From Chaetomium olivaceum (taxonomy: Eukaryota > Ascomycota > Sordariomycetes > Sordariales > Chaetomiaceae): a stretch of DNA of 64,000 bases. Positions 11,266 to 24,241 of this stretch are shown piece after piece (position 1 is the stretch's first letter; every line of letters starts with the position of its first letter). Position numbers and translations under genes: made by a program. The notes beneath the pieces were generated by a model. The model had not been told where the DNA came from. It worked only from the letters and a program-made list of their open reading frames with translations, and made no database searches. The stretch lies in contig JAYWVB010000043.1 in NCBI GenBank assembly GCA_039881045.1, forward strand, positions 186,001 to 250,000. The letters run 5' to 3'.

Positions 11266-14200
11266 ATGGACCATTTTTCCACGGTGCTGCAGCGACCACC
11301 TCATTTTGATGAGGATGGGAGCAATGGGGCCGTGGGCGAAGATCGAGGTCCTCGCGGGGGTCTGCGCGACATCTTGAACCCCGTGAGCTCGACAACACAG
11401 CCAGGAACGCCTGGGGCACCTGCGCCGCCTCGACCGCACTCGTCATTCAACCTACGATCTCCGACCCAACAATCCGATTACCACCATCCAAACACTTATG
11501 CCGCCTCGCCATCAGCAACCACGGGCCAGCCATCGGGATCCCGTTCCATTCTAAACAACCCATTTGGATCCGCGCCTTCGTCGTCATTGCCGCCACCATT
11601 GCAAGCTCCACCAAACATTGTGTCGGCGGCGACATCAGGCCTGCAGCACCCGCCGCGGTCACCATTGCACGCGCCGACGGTCTACTACCCAACAGAAATT
11701 CGCGATCGCGATCCGATACGCGAGAAATCAAGAACCAGCAGTTTTTATGACCCGACTACTGACGGCAATCGAGACCGCGAACGCAGGGTTTCAGAAACTG
11801 GCTCCTGGCGCTCCAGTGCGCAGGCCTCTCCGCCAAAGGTAAGCAAGCAATCTCAATTTTGGAGAACCCTCCAACGCCATCATTGCCAGGCACCAAGCCT
11901 TGTCCACCTTCCTTTGTCCCCAACCCATCCCTTGCCCCATCAACCCATCAACCCATCTGCCACCGATCATCAGTTTCCCCCTTCACTTCGGCTGTGCCCA
12001 CCCTCCAATCATCGACACGCCATCACGACAGCACCACGCCGGCGTTTTTTTTTCTAGCGCGCAGCAAAGCGTGACTTTACTTTCTTTCCACTTACCGAAC
12101 CACTTCGACCCGCCTTTCCTTTTCCCACAGATTCACTGACGCGAAACGTTTTCCATTTCACGTTAGGCCCGCGACCCCTACAATTACTCCCAATCTTCCG
12201 CAGAATACTACAACAACGGGACCTACGCATCCCCAACGACAGCACCATATCGTCCGCGTAGTCCCACCACGCATCATCGCCATTCACCGGCGATAGGACC
12301 CACCAGTCCATCCATCAGACCGCCTGTCATTACCTCGCCCAGCCCGAGGCAAGTCGCGATGCCCAGCGCGACAACCAACGGGACATCAGTCCTGCCCGCG
12401 CTGGCAAGGACTGAGTCTCCCGCACCTCCCTCCAAGACCCCAGCCTCAGGTGTATGTGTCCATGAGCTCTTCTGTACGTAACCCGTTCACTGACAGTTTG
12501 TCATAGACTCCGAGTCGGGCGGCAGGCGTCATGTCTTTTTCCAACATCCTTTCGAGTTCCGAGCCGGTCTCTAAACCCCGAGCGACCTCGCCACTCCCCG
12601 TCGACGACACGGTCATCGCCGTAGACAAACTGGAGAGGACAGACAAGGAGAAGAAGCAACACCGGAAGAGCATGAAGACATCACGCATCTCGGACATCAG
12701 GAGCATTGAGTCGACTCCCAAGATTCCCCGTAGGCCCGCCCAACCGAAGGCCGACACCCCTTCTTCAACACGGGTCCCGGTCAAGAGATCGGCAAATGGC
12801 GTCCCCAAGCACAAGGTCTTTTCTGCCGAGAAAGAAAAGAAGATTCGAGAACTCATGGAACAGCTCGACTTCGAAGACGTGGACGAGACCGACTTCGACG
12901 ACGAGCTTCACGCCTGGAAGGAGCGTGCGCAGCGCCGCCGACAGGAAATGAACCGGCGAGATGTGACCCATCGTCAAGCCCGACGGAATGATTACGCTCA
13001 GCTCGAGGCCGACAAACTTCAATCACATGCCGACTTCGGCAAAAGCCGGTACTACGAGATCAATTACGACGAAGCGCTCAATGAGGTCAGGGAGCAGGAG
13101 CTCTTCGCTGAGAAGGAGCGCAAAAAGGATATGCAGCGGAAGAGGCGCCGCGAGAAGTCGATGGCGACAACCATGGACCAGCGTGCCGCGGCTCTGGCGA
13201 GAGCTTCTGCTGCTCAAGATGAGGCCGAGAGGCAGAAGTATATGCGCGAGGCCGAACGTGCAAATAAGAAGGTACAGCAGACCAAGTACATCTTGCAGAA
13301 GGGCCTTAAGGGTCCCGCTCGCAACATGGGCCCGATCGAACCGAACCTCGAGGGTGGCACCATGGCCACCTTTTCCGCCGAAAACATGGAGCCGGGCAAG
13401 ACGAAGGGCAAGGGCCGCTCTGGAGGCAGGCTCAAGAAGTCAAAGGAACAGAAGCAAGCGGAGAAGGAATCGGCCGAGGCTGCACAGGCCGCCTTGGATG
13501 CTGGCGAGGAACTTCCTAGCAGGGAAGAAACCGCCAAGATCCGCATCAAGTTCAGCAAGTCGAAGGGTGGGAAAGACGATGCCGACAAGGAGAACAAGGA
13601 ACCCAAGGATTCTAAGGACAAGGAGAAGGTCGTCGAGGAGCCCAAGGACCCGCTCGAGACGAGATTCCAGTCCAAGGGTTTCAACCAGATTTATGACCAG
13701 ATTTGGCGTGACCTGGCTCGAAAGGATGTAAACAAGGTCTTTAGGCTGGCGACCGATTCTTATTCGACTAAAGCATCCAACCTCAAGAAGACGGCTATTC
13801 TGGCGTCCAAGGAAGCGAAGCGATGGCAACTCCGGACCAACAAGGGCACCAAGGATTTGCAAGCTCGCGCCAAGCGTGTCATGCGTGACATGATGGGCTT
13901 CTGGAAACGGAACGAGCGCGAGGAGCGTGACTTGCGCAAGGCTGCCGAAAAGCAGGAGCTCGAGAACGCTCGGAAAGAGGAAGCGGACCGCGAAGCCGCC
14001 CGCCAGAAGAGGAAGCTCAACTTCCTTATCTCACAGACCGAGTTGTATTCTCACTTTATCGGCAAGAAGATCAAGACCAACGAGGTGGAACGCAGCACCG
14101 ATCATCCCGATGTGGCCAAGGAGGACAGGGACAAGATTCCTGAACACGAGTTGGACGTGGAGGAGCCTACAGGCCCCGTCGGCAGCAAGGTCACAAATTT

Positions 14201-17142
14201 CGAGAACCTGGATTTCGATGCCGAGGACGAATCGACCCTTCGTGCTGCAGCCATGGCCAATGCCCAAAATGCCATCGCCGAGGCACAGAAGAAGGCACGC
14301 GAGTTCAACAAGGACGATAATAACATTGACGAAGATGGCGAGATGAATTTCCAGAACCCCACCGGTATGGGCGACGTCGAAATCGAGCAGCCGAAGCTCC
14401 TCAACTGTCAACTCAAAGAATACCAGCTCAAAGGCCTCAACTGGCTAGTCAATCTATACGAACAAGGCATCAACGGCATTCTCGCCGACGAGATGGGTCT
14501 CGGCAAGACAGTCCAATCCATTTCGGTTATGGCCTACCTGGCGGAAAAGTACGACATTTGGGGCCCCTTCCTCGTCGTTGCTCCTGCATCAACCCTTCAC
14601 AACTGGCAACAGGAAATCACAAGGTTTGTCCCCGAGTTTAAGGTGCTGCCTTACTGGGGTACCGCGGCGGACCGCAAGGTGTTGCGGAAGTTTTGGGACC
14701 GCAAGCACACGACGTACAAGAAGGATGCACCCTTCCATGTTATGATCACGTCGTACCAACTTGTGGTCTCTGATGTCGCATACTTCCAGAAGATGAAGTG
14801 GCAGTACATGATCCTGGACGAGGCACAGGCCATCAAGAGCTCCCAGAGTTCCCGTTGGAAGTGTTTGTTGGGTTTCCATTGCCGCAACAGGCTTCTATTG
14901 ACGGGTACGCCGATTCAAAACAACATGCAGGAACTGTGGGCTTTGCTGCATTTCATCATGCCGTCTCTCTTCGACTCCCACGATGAATTCAGCGAGTGGT
15001 TCTCCAAGGACATCGAATCGCATGCACAGAGCAACACCAAGCTGAACGAGGATCAGCTCAAGCGTCTGCACATGATCCTGAAGCCATTCATGCTTCGTCG
15101 TGTCAAGAAGCATGTGCAGAAGGAACTGGGTGACAAGATTGAGCTGGATGTGTTCTGCGACCTCACCTACCGCCAACGGGCGATGTACTCCAACCTACGC
15201 AACCAGATCAGCATCATGGATTTGATCGAGAAGGCGACACTTGGCGACGATGACTCCGCTAGTCTCATGAATCTCGTCATGCAATTCCGCAAAGTTTGCA
15301 ACCATCCGGACCTGTTCGAGCGTGCCGATACTTCTTCGCCCTTTTCCTGCGGTTATTTTGCGGAGACAGCTTCGTTTGTTCGAGAGGGCACGAATGTTAG
15401 TGTGGGTTATTCAACGCGCAGTCTGATTGAGTACGAGTTGCCCCGTCTCGTCTGGCGCGATGGTGGACGCTTGCACAAGGCTGGCCCAGACAACCTTACT
15501 GCTGGCTTCCGCAGCAGGTATTTGGACCAGATGATGAACATCTGGACGCCTGAGAACATCCAAGACAGCTTGGGCGGGACCGACAACTTTACGTGGCTTC
15601 GCTTTGCCAATACCAGCCCACAGGAAGTTTACAAGGCCGGCCATCAGGATGTTTTCGCTCGTGCAGCGGACATGGTCGCCAAGAAGGATCACCTCGGGGC
15701 CATGAAGGTCGTTTACAGCGAGCCCGAGGACCAGAATTGGACTCCTTCGCACGCCCTGTTCCAGATTTGCAAGCGCGAGGATCGCAAGCCGTTGGCCGAG
15801 ATCACCGAAGAGGGTGTGCTTGGTAGCCTCATGAATGTGGCCCGTTCGACATGCGATGATCTTGGGCTTGGCCGCCTTGAACAAGCTGCGCGCTCGCGTG
15901 CAACGGCGCCGCCGATCGAAGTCTCTTGCAACAGCCGCGGCTCCGTTATCGAGAATGAGAATATCTTGTTCAATCCTCAGATGCGCAAGGCGCTGTACGG
16001 TCCGACACCTCCTGACGAGGCGAAGGCCTTTGTCACGCAAAAGGTCCCAGTCGAGCTCTACCCGGCTCCCGCCCTGCTGCCGCCTCCGGACAACGAGAAG
16101 CAGCGGTTTACCAGCATCACGGTGCCATCCATGCGCCGCTTTGTCACCGATTCCGGCAAGCTTGCCAAGCTGGATGAACTCTTGCGCCAGTTGAAAGAAG
16201 GTGGACATCGTGTCCTATTGTATTTCCAGATGACCCGCATGATCGACTTGATGGAGGAGTACCTCACCTACCGCAACTACAAGTACTGCCGTCTGGATGG
16301 TTCCACCAAACTCGAAGACAGGCGTGACACGGTTGCCGACTTCCAAACCCGACCCGAGATCTTCATCTTCCTACTCTCGACTCGTGCAGGTGGTCTCGGC
16401 ATCAACCTCACGACCGCCGATACCGTCATCTTCTACGACTCAGATTGGAACCCGACCATCGACTCGCAAGCCATGGACCGTGCCCATCGTCTTGGCCAAA
16501 CCAAGCAAGTCACCGTCTACCGTCTCATCACGCGCGGCACGATCGAGGAGCGGATCCGGAAGCGGGCCATGCAGAAGGAAGAGGTCCAACGCGTCGTCAT
16601 CACCGGCGGGTCCTCGGCGGCTGGCGGAGGCGTCGACTTCTCGGGCCGTAGGGCGCCTGAGAACCGCAACCGTGATATCGCCATGTGGCTCGCCGACGAC
16701 GAGCAGGCCGAGCTCATCGAACGGCGCGAGAAGGAGCTGCTCGAGAGCGGCGAGTACGACAAGATCCAAAAGAAGCGCGGCGGTGGCAAGCGCAAGCGGG
16801 GTGGCGAGACAGCCACAGCTGCGGCAGCGTCGGTCAGCCTGGACGAGATGTACCATGAGGGTGAGCCCGGTTTTTCTTTTAACGGTTCTTCTAACCCTTC
16901 CAACGCGTTTTCTTTGTCTGTTTCCGGTACTGGTTCTGGCGTAGCCAAGAAACGACGTAAACTGACGCAGCCTCTTAATGCACACAGGCGAAGGCAATTT
17001 TGATGACAAGCAGGGCTCCGGCACGGCGACACCCACGGCGGGCGGCGGTGACGACGGCCGCGGCGGCAAGCGCAAGAAGATGGGCAGTAAGAAAGCCAAG
17101 ACCACCAAGCAGCGGCTGGCGATCGCGGACGGCGAGATCTGA
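11266..17142 (+). CDS. ino80: INO80 chromatin-remodelling ATPase
   Basis: Catalytic subunit of the INO80 nucleosome-remodelling complex (nuclear). Four exons: 11266-11838, 12167-12451, 12507-16860 and 16988-17142; introns have GTAAGC/GTATGT/GTGAGC donors and CGTTAG/TCATAG/CACACAG acceptors. The result is 1788 aa, in the usual range. A low-complexity Ser/Pro-rich N-terminus (exons 1-2) is followed by a charged coiled-coil and DBINO/HSA region (about residues 650-800). The Snf2 ATPase begins near 917 (Q-L-K-E-Y-Q-L-K-G) with motif I D-E-M-G-L-G-K-T near 947, the DEAH-box variant D-E-A-Q near 1057 and L-L-T-G-T-P-I-Q-N-N. A long insertion separates lobe 2, where S-T-R-A-G-G-L-G-I-N-L lies near 1577 and D-R-A-H-R-L-G-Q follows. 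The long insertion and DEAQ box identify INO80 rather than SWR1 or Fun30. The C-terminus is basic (K-R-K-K-M) and ends A-D-G-E-I. The start at 11266 is preferred over the internal ATG at 12531 because the two upstream exons splice in frame. Confidence 0.96.
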
Positions 17143-18027
17143 ACCATCCCTTCGCTGCCGGGTTAGCGAACTTCTGGTGGGGATGAGCCGGGTTTCCGGA
17201 GCCAACACACATCATTGAACTACACTTTCCATCTCGGCCTTCAACAAACAAAAATGGCAACACGCTTTTACCCGCCGCTCGTGAGCAAAAGGGATAGCCG
17301 TCAGGTTCGAATGCATTGTACGAATACGGAAGAAAGTCACCAAGTGTGCGTTTGTTCAGCTTCTGCTTGGCAAATATGTTTTCTTTTGCCACAGCCGGTC
17401 ACAGACAGACAAGGCACATTGAGGAACCCAAAAATGAGGCCGCTCGCGCGCGCTCTCGACTTTTAGCAACAGAGAGATGGATGAAAGATGGATGGGGTGA
17501 TCATTTGGACTGGCGTGTGGCATGTTTGGAAGGAGAAACAAAGGGGGCTGGGTTGGGGGATACATACAGCACGGCAATGCACAGCGCGGCGACTTGCGAG
17601 AACTTCATTTTCCTTGTGTCAGAATGTGGGCAGTTCTTCTTTAGCTTAGCTTATAATAGGAGCTGGTATAGACATCAGTTGAGCATGTAGTCTGCAGGTT
17701 ATCTGCTGTGCTGTGATGGCCCGTCCCTATCATCTGACAGAGTGGGGAGAAGGAGAGTCACTGTGTTTGCAGACTGAGCCATAATGTGAGCGCTTGGATG
17801 CAGTTCTATTTCTACCATAACCCGCGCCAGTCCCTCTGCCATGTCTGCTGCACCTCCTTGTGAGGTAACAATAATACTTCAACTAACAGAGCCATGCCCC
17901 CCTCTAAACGCTGTGTGAAGAAAACGTCGTCTCATCCTCCACCTCAGTACGATAACATACGGATATTCTCCTCTTGACCCCACACCCCCTCACCTAACCC
18001 CAAACAATCGGGATCACTACCGGGTGC
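17143..18027. other. Intergenic region between converging genes
   Basis: 3' flanks of INO80 (+) and the promethin-like gene (-). The short ORFs here show no family motif. Confidence 0.6.
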
Positions 18028-18462
18028 TTAACCCCCGGGCACTGTCCGGGGCACCGTATTGGGGTCGACGCCTGACGAGGGCCCAGCCTCCGGCTTCGCC
18101 ACATTCTCCACCGAAGTCGCCGCGGTTACGGGAGACTTCTTGTAATCCTTCGCCGGCGAAATGCCCCTAGGCGGGGACGACTCGTTAGTTGTTATTACGT
18201 AGCTTAGGGGTGGCAGCTCCGGGCCGAGCGGGCGGGTGGGCGAGAGCAGGTCACCGCCGCCGCCGTGTAAAAGGGGGGCCTGTTTCGGTGACGTGAGCGA
18301 CGGAGCGGCTGCGCGGGACGTGCTGATGTGGGCCGGGGCCGCGATGTCTTTTCCCTTGTTGCGGCCCTGCTTCGCGCTGGGCTGCTGCTTGACGCTGGCC
18401 TGCTGCTTCACGCTGGCCTGTTGCTGCTGATGCCTGGACGCGCGAGCGCCCCGGGGCCGCTC
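18028..18462 (-). other. In-frame open extension downstream of a TAG stop (promethin-like gene)
   Basis: Directly downstream of, and in the same frame as, the TAG stop at 18465-18463, about 144 codons stay open down to the TAA at 18030-18028. The encoded tail would be low-complexity: repeats of the type Q-A-S-V-K-Q-Q, then Ser/Pro/Ala-rich, ending P-R-T-V-P-G-G. A 48-nt GTCCCG..GCGCTAG stretch that ends exactly with this TAG would, if spliced, remove the stop and keep the frame, but its donor is poor. Readthrough, a weak intron, a nonsense mutation or a chance open frame are all possible. Confidence 0.4.
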
Positions 18463-19153
18463 CTAGCGCTCCGGGGCGTCGAGGCCCGAGCCTGCGTCCG
18501 AGTGCGGGACGGGTTCCTTCTCGCTGTCGCTGGGCTTGTCCTCTTTCCTAGCGGTGCTTGGGCGCTTGGCTTTTTGCAAGACCGGACCCCCGGGGTTGAC
18601 AATCCGCGTCGGGGGCGCGCCGGGGAGGACGGGGTAGTCGACTGAAGGCCTGACGTAGACGTCCCGTTCGGTTATGGTGAAGGCGGACTTGAATCCGGCG
18701 GAGGCTAGATAGCTGAGGCCGACTACGACCGTCATGGCGCCCCAGGCAAACAAGGCCATGAAGAAGGTGACGATAAGGACGGGGACCAGGATGCAGAAGG
18801 CCATGCCCGCCCAGAACAGGCTCAGGAAGAAAATGCCCGCGGCGAAGGCGAAAAAGACGGACAGGGAGAAACTGAGACAACAAAGAACTGGCATGAAAGC
18901 AAAGACTGCTTGAAATAGTATGAAGGTCTGCGTGTGATGAGGTTAGGGGCGTTGGAGCAGAGGTCATGGCATGCGAGTTAACTGGCAGGCTTGAACGTAC
19001 GAAGCGCAGAGGCTGCTCGGCATAAAGCGTTTTGGCTCTGTTCCACGTGTTTTCCCGAAACTCTGGAGGGGCGACACGGTTGACCTGGCGATGGGCGAAG
19101 TCGAACAGGCGACGGGCGAAGTCGAACACATCGGCTACGATTTTAAGAGCCAT
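18463..19153 (-). CDS. Promethin/LDAF1-like membrane protein
   Basis: Two exons: 19153-19001 and 18927-18463, separated by a 73-nt intron (GTACGT..CACGCAG, phase 0). An amphipathic N-terminus of about 50 residues (F-A-R-R-L-F-D-F-A-H-R) leads into nearly continuous hydrophobic segments encoded at about 18925-18690. These look like two helical hairpins (for example F-F-A-F-A-A-G-I-F-F-L-S-L-F-W-A-G) with a Pro between them. A hydrophilic tail with Y-V-R-P and a Lys/Glu/Ser-rich stretch follows and ends at TAG 18465-18463. This arrangement resembles the promethin domain (human LDAF1, yeast Ldo45/16), which works with seipin at lipid-droplet assembly sites in the ER. The family call rests on layout and general sequence character, not on an alignment. 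The frame remains open after the stop (see the separate entry). Confidence 0.5.
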
Positions 19154-20510
19154 GGTGACGGTGGGCTGAGTGCAAATGCGTGTGACGTTGTTGCTTTGGA
19201 TCTGGTAGTATCATAAATCAAGGGTTGGGTTTCCCGGGTGCTGCCCTCGACGGAGTCTTTCAAAGAGCAAAAAGCACAGTAAAACGTAGAAGATGGAGCA
19301 GGTTAACACAGGCTGGCCATTGAGGGAGAAATTGATCCATGGGAATGGCGAGGACATCAGCACATCGCGACTGCCGCCAACGCGTTGAGGCAATGACGTT
19401 ACGCGGGAAGGGACATTGCTTGGCGCTCTTCACAGGCTGGTTTCGATCCCTGCCGCTTTCCTGGGTTTGGCTCGGGCAGGCGGTGCAAGCCACGTGGAGG
19501 GCCCTAGAAGTGACCTGCCGTCAGTGCCTCAACCCCTGCTTCGTAAGATGTACTGTGCTAATGGATGTACTGTATTTATTTCACCAGAGGTATGGACATA
19601 CATACAAGTACTGACTGGAATCTGTACAATTCTCTTCAACAGATGACCGGCGTCTGACCAAGAGTAACAGCCATCCCGCACAACGAGCCGGGCACTAAAC
19701 ACAGCCAAATGGATCAAGAATATGCCATGACACCACTTTGCAAGGGGCCCTCTGCGGTTTTTTATTGTCACAACTGGAAACAGTGATCGTCCCGGACGAT
19801 CATGCTCGACCATCTTTGTTACGCTAACATTAAATAACGTAAATATGGTAAATGCGGTAAACTTTGACCCACGTCTTTCACACACTGCGCAGGCGCCATT
19901 ATCTCTCTCCAACAAACGCACTTGACAAGATGTCAGGAGTACGGTGAAACCAACAGTCCTAGACAGCGTAGAATATATAATATATTAACCTACCCAACGC
20001 AGAAAATGCAGGCACAATTAGTGCGCCTTTTCTACAGCCGGTCACTCTTATTTCATTACCCGTACCATCCCTCCTCTTATTGCCTGGGTTCTCTTACAAG
20101 AACTCCCCTTCAACCTCTGACTCTTGAGGCACCTGCCTGCGTTTATACACTTGTTCTTACCTCCCACGCTATTATCCCTCCAAGTAATCAAGGAATGAGA
20201 TATCATGACTGGTCAAAAGCGTCCGCAACAGGAGTTGTATAAACGTGGCCCGCTGGTCCCATATATGGCCAGGTAAACATGAGAAGCCCATTTACGTTTG
20301 GGCTACCGCAGACCCGTGGGTCTACCCACAGAGTCTGTCTTGCATCGGTCATTCTGATGGGGTTCAGGTCTTTGATGATTGGCCAACAGAACACCTTCAT
20401 CTGTTGATTTTCCGTGTTTTCGAAGTGCTAGGGTCCGGCAATATTATACATGAAATGACCGAAGTCCAGGCGAAGAGTTGAATGAGCGTTCGCCTGAGGT
20501 GTCCACAGTC
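19154..20510. other. Intergenic region, nothing recognised
   Basis: AT-richer sequence with short, unsupported ORFs on both strands. It includes the upstream region of the promethin-like gene. Confidence 0.6.
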
Positions 20511-21701
20511 TTAAGGAGCAATCTCCCGCCCCGTCTTCGCGCTCTCCTTTAGTGCCTGAATGATCCTCAGCACTTGAGCTGCCTGCGTGGCTGGCACGGG
20601 TACATCCTCCTCCTTACCACTCTCCACTGCCTTTGCAAAGAGTTCATAGAACTTGAGGTACGTATCCGGCTCGACAGTCGGGTAGGCGCTGTCCACGACT
20701 GCCCCATCTTCTCCCAGGATAGACAGCCGCCCATATTCGGCCTCCGTCTCCCTGCCAAACCCAGCGTCGGTCGCCTTCCCACCACCCCTGAGCTGTCCCT
20801 CCTGCGGGTCCAAGCCTGTCTTGTGATAGCTCCCCTTGCTTCCCCTGACCCAGAACCTCACCTGCTCTGACTCCACGCTAACCACCCCAATCCTCACATA
20901 CACCACCAGCCCAGTCTCCTCATAGCTCAACATCGCCGTCACACTATCCGGCTCATCCGCCTCCCCCTCAACCCCCTTCACCAACCTCCCCTCCCGCTGC
21001 CTCACAAACCGCCCATACACCGCACTCGGCATCCCAAACAGCACAAACACCTGATCCAGTAAATGGGTCCCCAAATCAAACAACACCCCCCCGCCATCCT
21101 TCATCGCCATCCCCGCCTTCCACCCACCGGCCGCAGGCGGCTGGATCCGCAACCGATCAAAATGCGTCTCGAACTCCACCACCCTACCAAGCACATCCTC
21201 CTCCAGGAGGCGACGCACCGTCAAAAAGTCCGAATCCCAGCGCCTGTTCTGGTACACGCACAGCACGCGGCCGCGCTCCCGCGCCAGCAGCGCGAGCTCA
21301 TCGGCCTCGCACGCCGACGGCACGAAGGGCTTCTCGACGAGGACGTGCTTGCCCGCGACGAGGGCGGCGCGCGCGAAGGCGTAGTGCGTGTTGGGCGGTG
21401 TGCAGAGGATGACGACGTCGAGGGCGGCGTCGGCGAGCAGGGCGTCCAACGAGGTGACGTGCTTGACGGCGGGGTGGTCGGCGGGCGCCGAGTTGTCCGG
21501 CGTGGGCGTGCGCTGCAGGATGGAGTGCAGCTTCAGGGAGGGGGTGAGGGCGATGAAGGGGATGTGGAAGACTTTGGCGGAGAGGCTGGGGGGGGGGGGT
21601 GGAGAGTTAGTTTGGGGTGGAGCTGGCTTTATTTTGGAAGGGGTTATAAGGACTTACCCGTAGCCGACGATGCCGACGTTAAACTGCTTCTGAGAGGCCA
21701 T
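20511..21701 (-). CDS. Gfo/Idh/MocA family NAD(P)-dependent oxidoreductase
   Basis: Two exons: 21701-21658 and 21585-20511, separated by a 72-nt intron (GTAAGT to a C-rich CCCCAG), giving 372 aa, a normal length for the family. The intron splits the N-terminal dinucleotide-binding loop G-I-V-G-Y-G..L. Further signs are T-P-P-N-T-H in strand 4, the diagnostic E-K-P within G-K-H-V-L-V-E-K-P-F, and G-G-G-V-L-F-D-L-G-T-H-L-L-D in the C-terminal domain, where the His of G-T-H is part of the usual catalytic region. Members oxidise or reduce sugars, inositols or related alcohols; the substrate cannot be read from sequence. Predicted cytosolic, as there is no signal peptide. The gene stands alone with no pathway neighbours. 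Confidence 0.85.
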
Positions 21702-23411
21702 CTTGACGGTGTCGGATGCTGATGGCGATGACTGCGCTGTGGGTGATGATACGGGAGATGAGGGGTATATCATGAGTTCAGCGCATTATTAATACGATGA
21801 AGCTCAAGGTGACTGACTCAGGTTCTTTCGTGTTGTTGCGGGGTAATAGCTGAAAGTTCCAGGCCCGTATGGCTGTGGGTGGGCCACTTGGACATCGGGC
21901 CGACAACGGGACTTCCTTGGCATGACGTCTTTTTATAGGAATCATCAAGCGATGATCAGGGGCTCAAATGAAAGAACAATCGACTTTGGTGGCCAATATT
22001 TGCATGTATTCAGACTCAGTTCACATATAATTGTTACATGTCCGGTTCACGGCACAAAAACCTGCGTTCATGGCGCTCATTCTCAAACTCAGGGGTTGTG
22101 CTGTCAGGGTTAGGATTAATAAGAGAGTATTTGTTTACAAGCCCCTGAACTTACCCCTGAGTCCAAAGACAAAATTGTGTCAAACCCGACCTTGCTGTGT
22201 AAATTTTGAGTTCAATATTTCGTGGCGATGCTTGAATAGTGTTCCCTGTGGTGTATTGCCAGCTTTGTCGTCGAAGCTCATGTCAAAAGACAATAACAAC
22301 CAGCCATATTAGCAAACACAACCAGTGGGATGGACTTGCAACGGCGTGAATGTTATTAGCTGTGGTTCTGAGATTGTTAGAACATTTACTTCTATTATTC
22401 CCAAGCCTCAGTATTTATATTATTACATTCCTTGTCATCTACAATGAACGCTGCGAGTCTTTCATCATTTGCCGCATCCAAAAAGATTGGTTGCGCTTAG
22501 TCGTCACTAGCCGGACCCCCTCCTTCACCTTCCACGAAATTCCGTTGCCCTTGTTTTTTTTTTTTGGGCGCAGCCTATTCTCACATCACATGGGTATTAT
22601 GAGATCCTGGCCTCGAGACCAATGTCTTCTTGCACTGAAATACTTCCATTTCCACTGAGGTGCAAAACCCGAGGTGGTCGCTGTCATTTAACCCCCCCGG
22701 GGACTTGAGTAACCACTGGCATTTCAACACCAGTGTCGTTCTTTTCTTTCCCAGATTGGTATCAATTCCAGGTTCCGCTTGCTGCCAGGCAATGACCGGG
22801 GCCATATTCCTCCAGAATATTCACGCTGCACATGAATGCCTTGACTTGTGCAACATGTCACATGTATACGAACTTCTAGTACATTTGGCTCTGGACGGTT
22901 AATATCACAGCATAGACATGGCCTCATTAAGTTGATTCAGGATCCCCTCACCCAGTTCCTTGCTAGATACCCCTCCTTGTGTGCCTTCCCCTTCCCGCAT
23001 GCTTTCAAACCCAACGACATCATCGCATGAATGACTTTGGATTCGAGCCGCGTTATTTGCCGCCTGTTCAAGAGCGGGTCTGTGGTCACTAGGGCGGCCA
23101 GCCATTTCCCACAACAGCCCGCTTTCTGTTTTTGTTTTCATTTTTCTTATCTTTCCCTTCTTTGCACAAACCAAACTCTTCCTACTTTACTCATCTCTAT
23201 GCCCTCTTTCATTACCATACCCTCCATTGCCATTACCACCATCATCTTCATCGTCTGAAACGGATGTTAGCTTTACTCAACCCAGCTCAGCTCATTTCTC
23301 ATCGACGCCTCGTTTCGGCTTTGCTGGCCCACCGATCGGCCCTCTTCTTCAGGTCAAGGGGGCTATTCTTTGGCTGGAGCTTTGCAGCCGTAGCCCATGT
23401 TGTGGCAAACA
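21702..23411. other. Intergenic region; upstream part may be the first exon and promoter of the snoRNA host transcript
   Basis: No protein gene is recognised. The 3' part runs into the GTAAGT donor at 23412, so some of 22.9-23.4 kb is probably the first exon of the spliced non-coding transcript described next; its start cannot be placed. Confidence 0.5.
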
Positions 23412-23564
23412 GTAAGTTCTGATCTTCTCTTGCTCTCCCTTCCCCGCCTCATCCTAAATCCATCATCCCCGCCTCGCTGTGCGGCAAGGCTTTGGGTCAC
23501 ATTGCTCGCTCGATGGGCTTGCTGGTACTTCATTACACCATTCCCCTCCATGACTGCATCACCG

Positions 23565-23656
23565 GCCAACGATGACAACTATTGTGGCTTCCAAAGCAAG
23601 TCTGGACATTGCCCCATCTTCTTTTCCTATTTCTGGATTCTCGTCGCTGACTTGGC
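23565..23656 (+). ncRNA. Box C/D snoRNA, intronic (host intron 23412-23672)
   Basis: Box C variant ACGATGA at 23569-23575, box D CTGA at 23647-23650. A perfect 5-bp terminal stem GCCAA (23565-23569) / TTGGC (23652-23656) brings the boxes together. The 3' end is 16 nt from the host acceptor. The first guide would be the stretch just upstream of box D. The rRNA target was not identified. Confidence 0.6.
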
Positions 23657-24176
23657 ATTCGTCTTCTCCCAGGGCCTAATGACAAGCGAGAATGCCCAGG
23701 GCATCGATGACCGTCATCGGTACTGCAGCGGGAAACACTCGACCTTTACTTCAATTTCACAATCAGGCTGGGGTCAACCTGGCCTGCGCATTTTGGAGCT
23801 TGAGGTGAGCTCGTTAATGCTGCAATCCCCCAAGAATTCCATGCTAATCTTACCTCATTCAGATGTTGAACCGTGCCCAACCCTGATGCTTTACGTTGAT
23901 CGTTCGTTAATCTGGCACATAGGTCGGGCAAGTCATTCTTGTGCTAGACACACTGCCCAGACACCATGATAAACATCTCTCTCTCGCTGAGCGGCTGAGG
24001 CCAGATGACAAACTTCTTCTGAGTTCCAACGTAACCAACAGTTTTCCATTCCCTGTGCTCCCGTCAGCGCTGTAGCTGACTTAATTATTTGCCACAGACT
24101 GTCTGTCTGTCTTTTGCGACTTTGGATTTTCGTCAACGTAAGCAACCCCTCCCTCCCGCCCCAAACAAAATCCCTT

Positions 24177-24241
24177 TGGCGATGATGACACTCTTCCTCC
24201 TTCCGAGCAACCGTGGGGACATCGTGATTTGATCTGAGCCA
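24177..24241 (+). ncRNA. Box C/D snoRNA, intronic (host intron 24138-24305)
   Basis: Perfect box C ATGATGA at 24182-24188 and box D CTGA at 24234-24237. Terminal stem TGGC (24177-24180) / GCCA (24238-24241) flanks the boxes as required for a kink-turn. The length of 65 nt is typical. Target not identified. Confidence 0.7.

Noticed and set aside
12531..12533. ATG taken as the INO80 start
   Set aside because: Two upstream exons with clean junctions extend the protein by 294 residues of INO80-like N-terminus.
23963..24080. ATGATAA, AGATGAC and several CTGA in host intron 23928-24097
   Set aside because: Boxes are degenerate, C'-D spacing is too short and no flanking stem was found.
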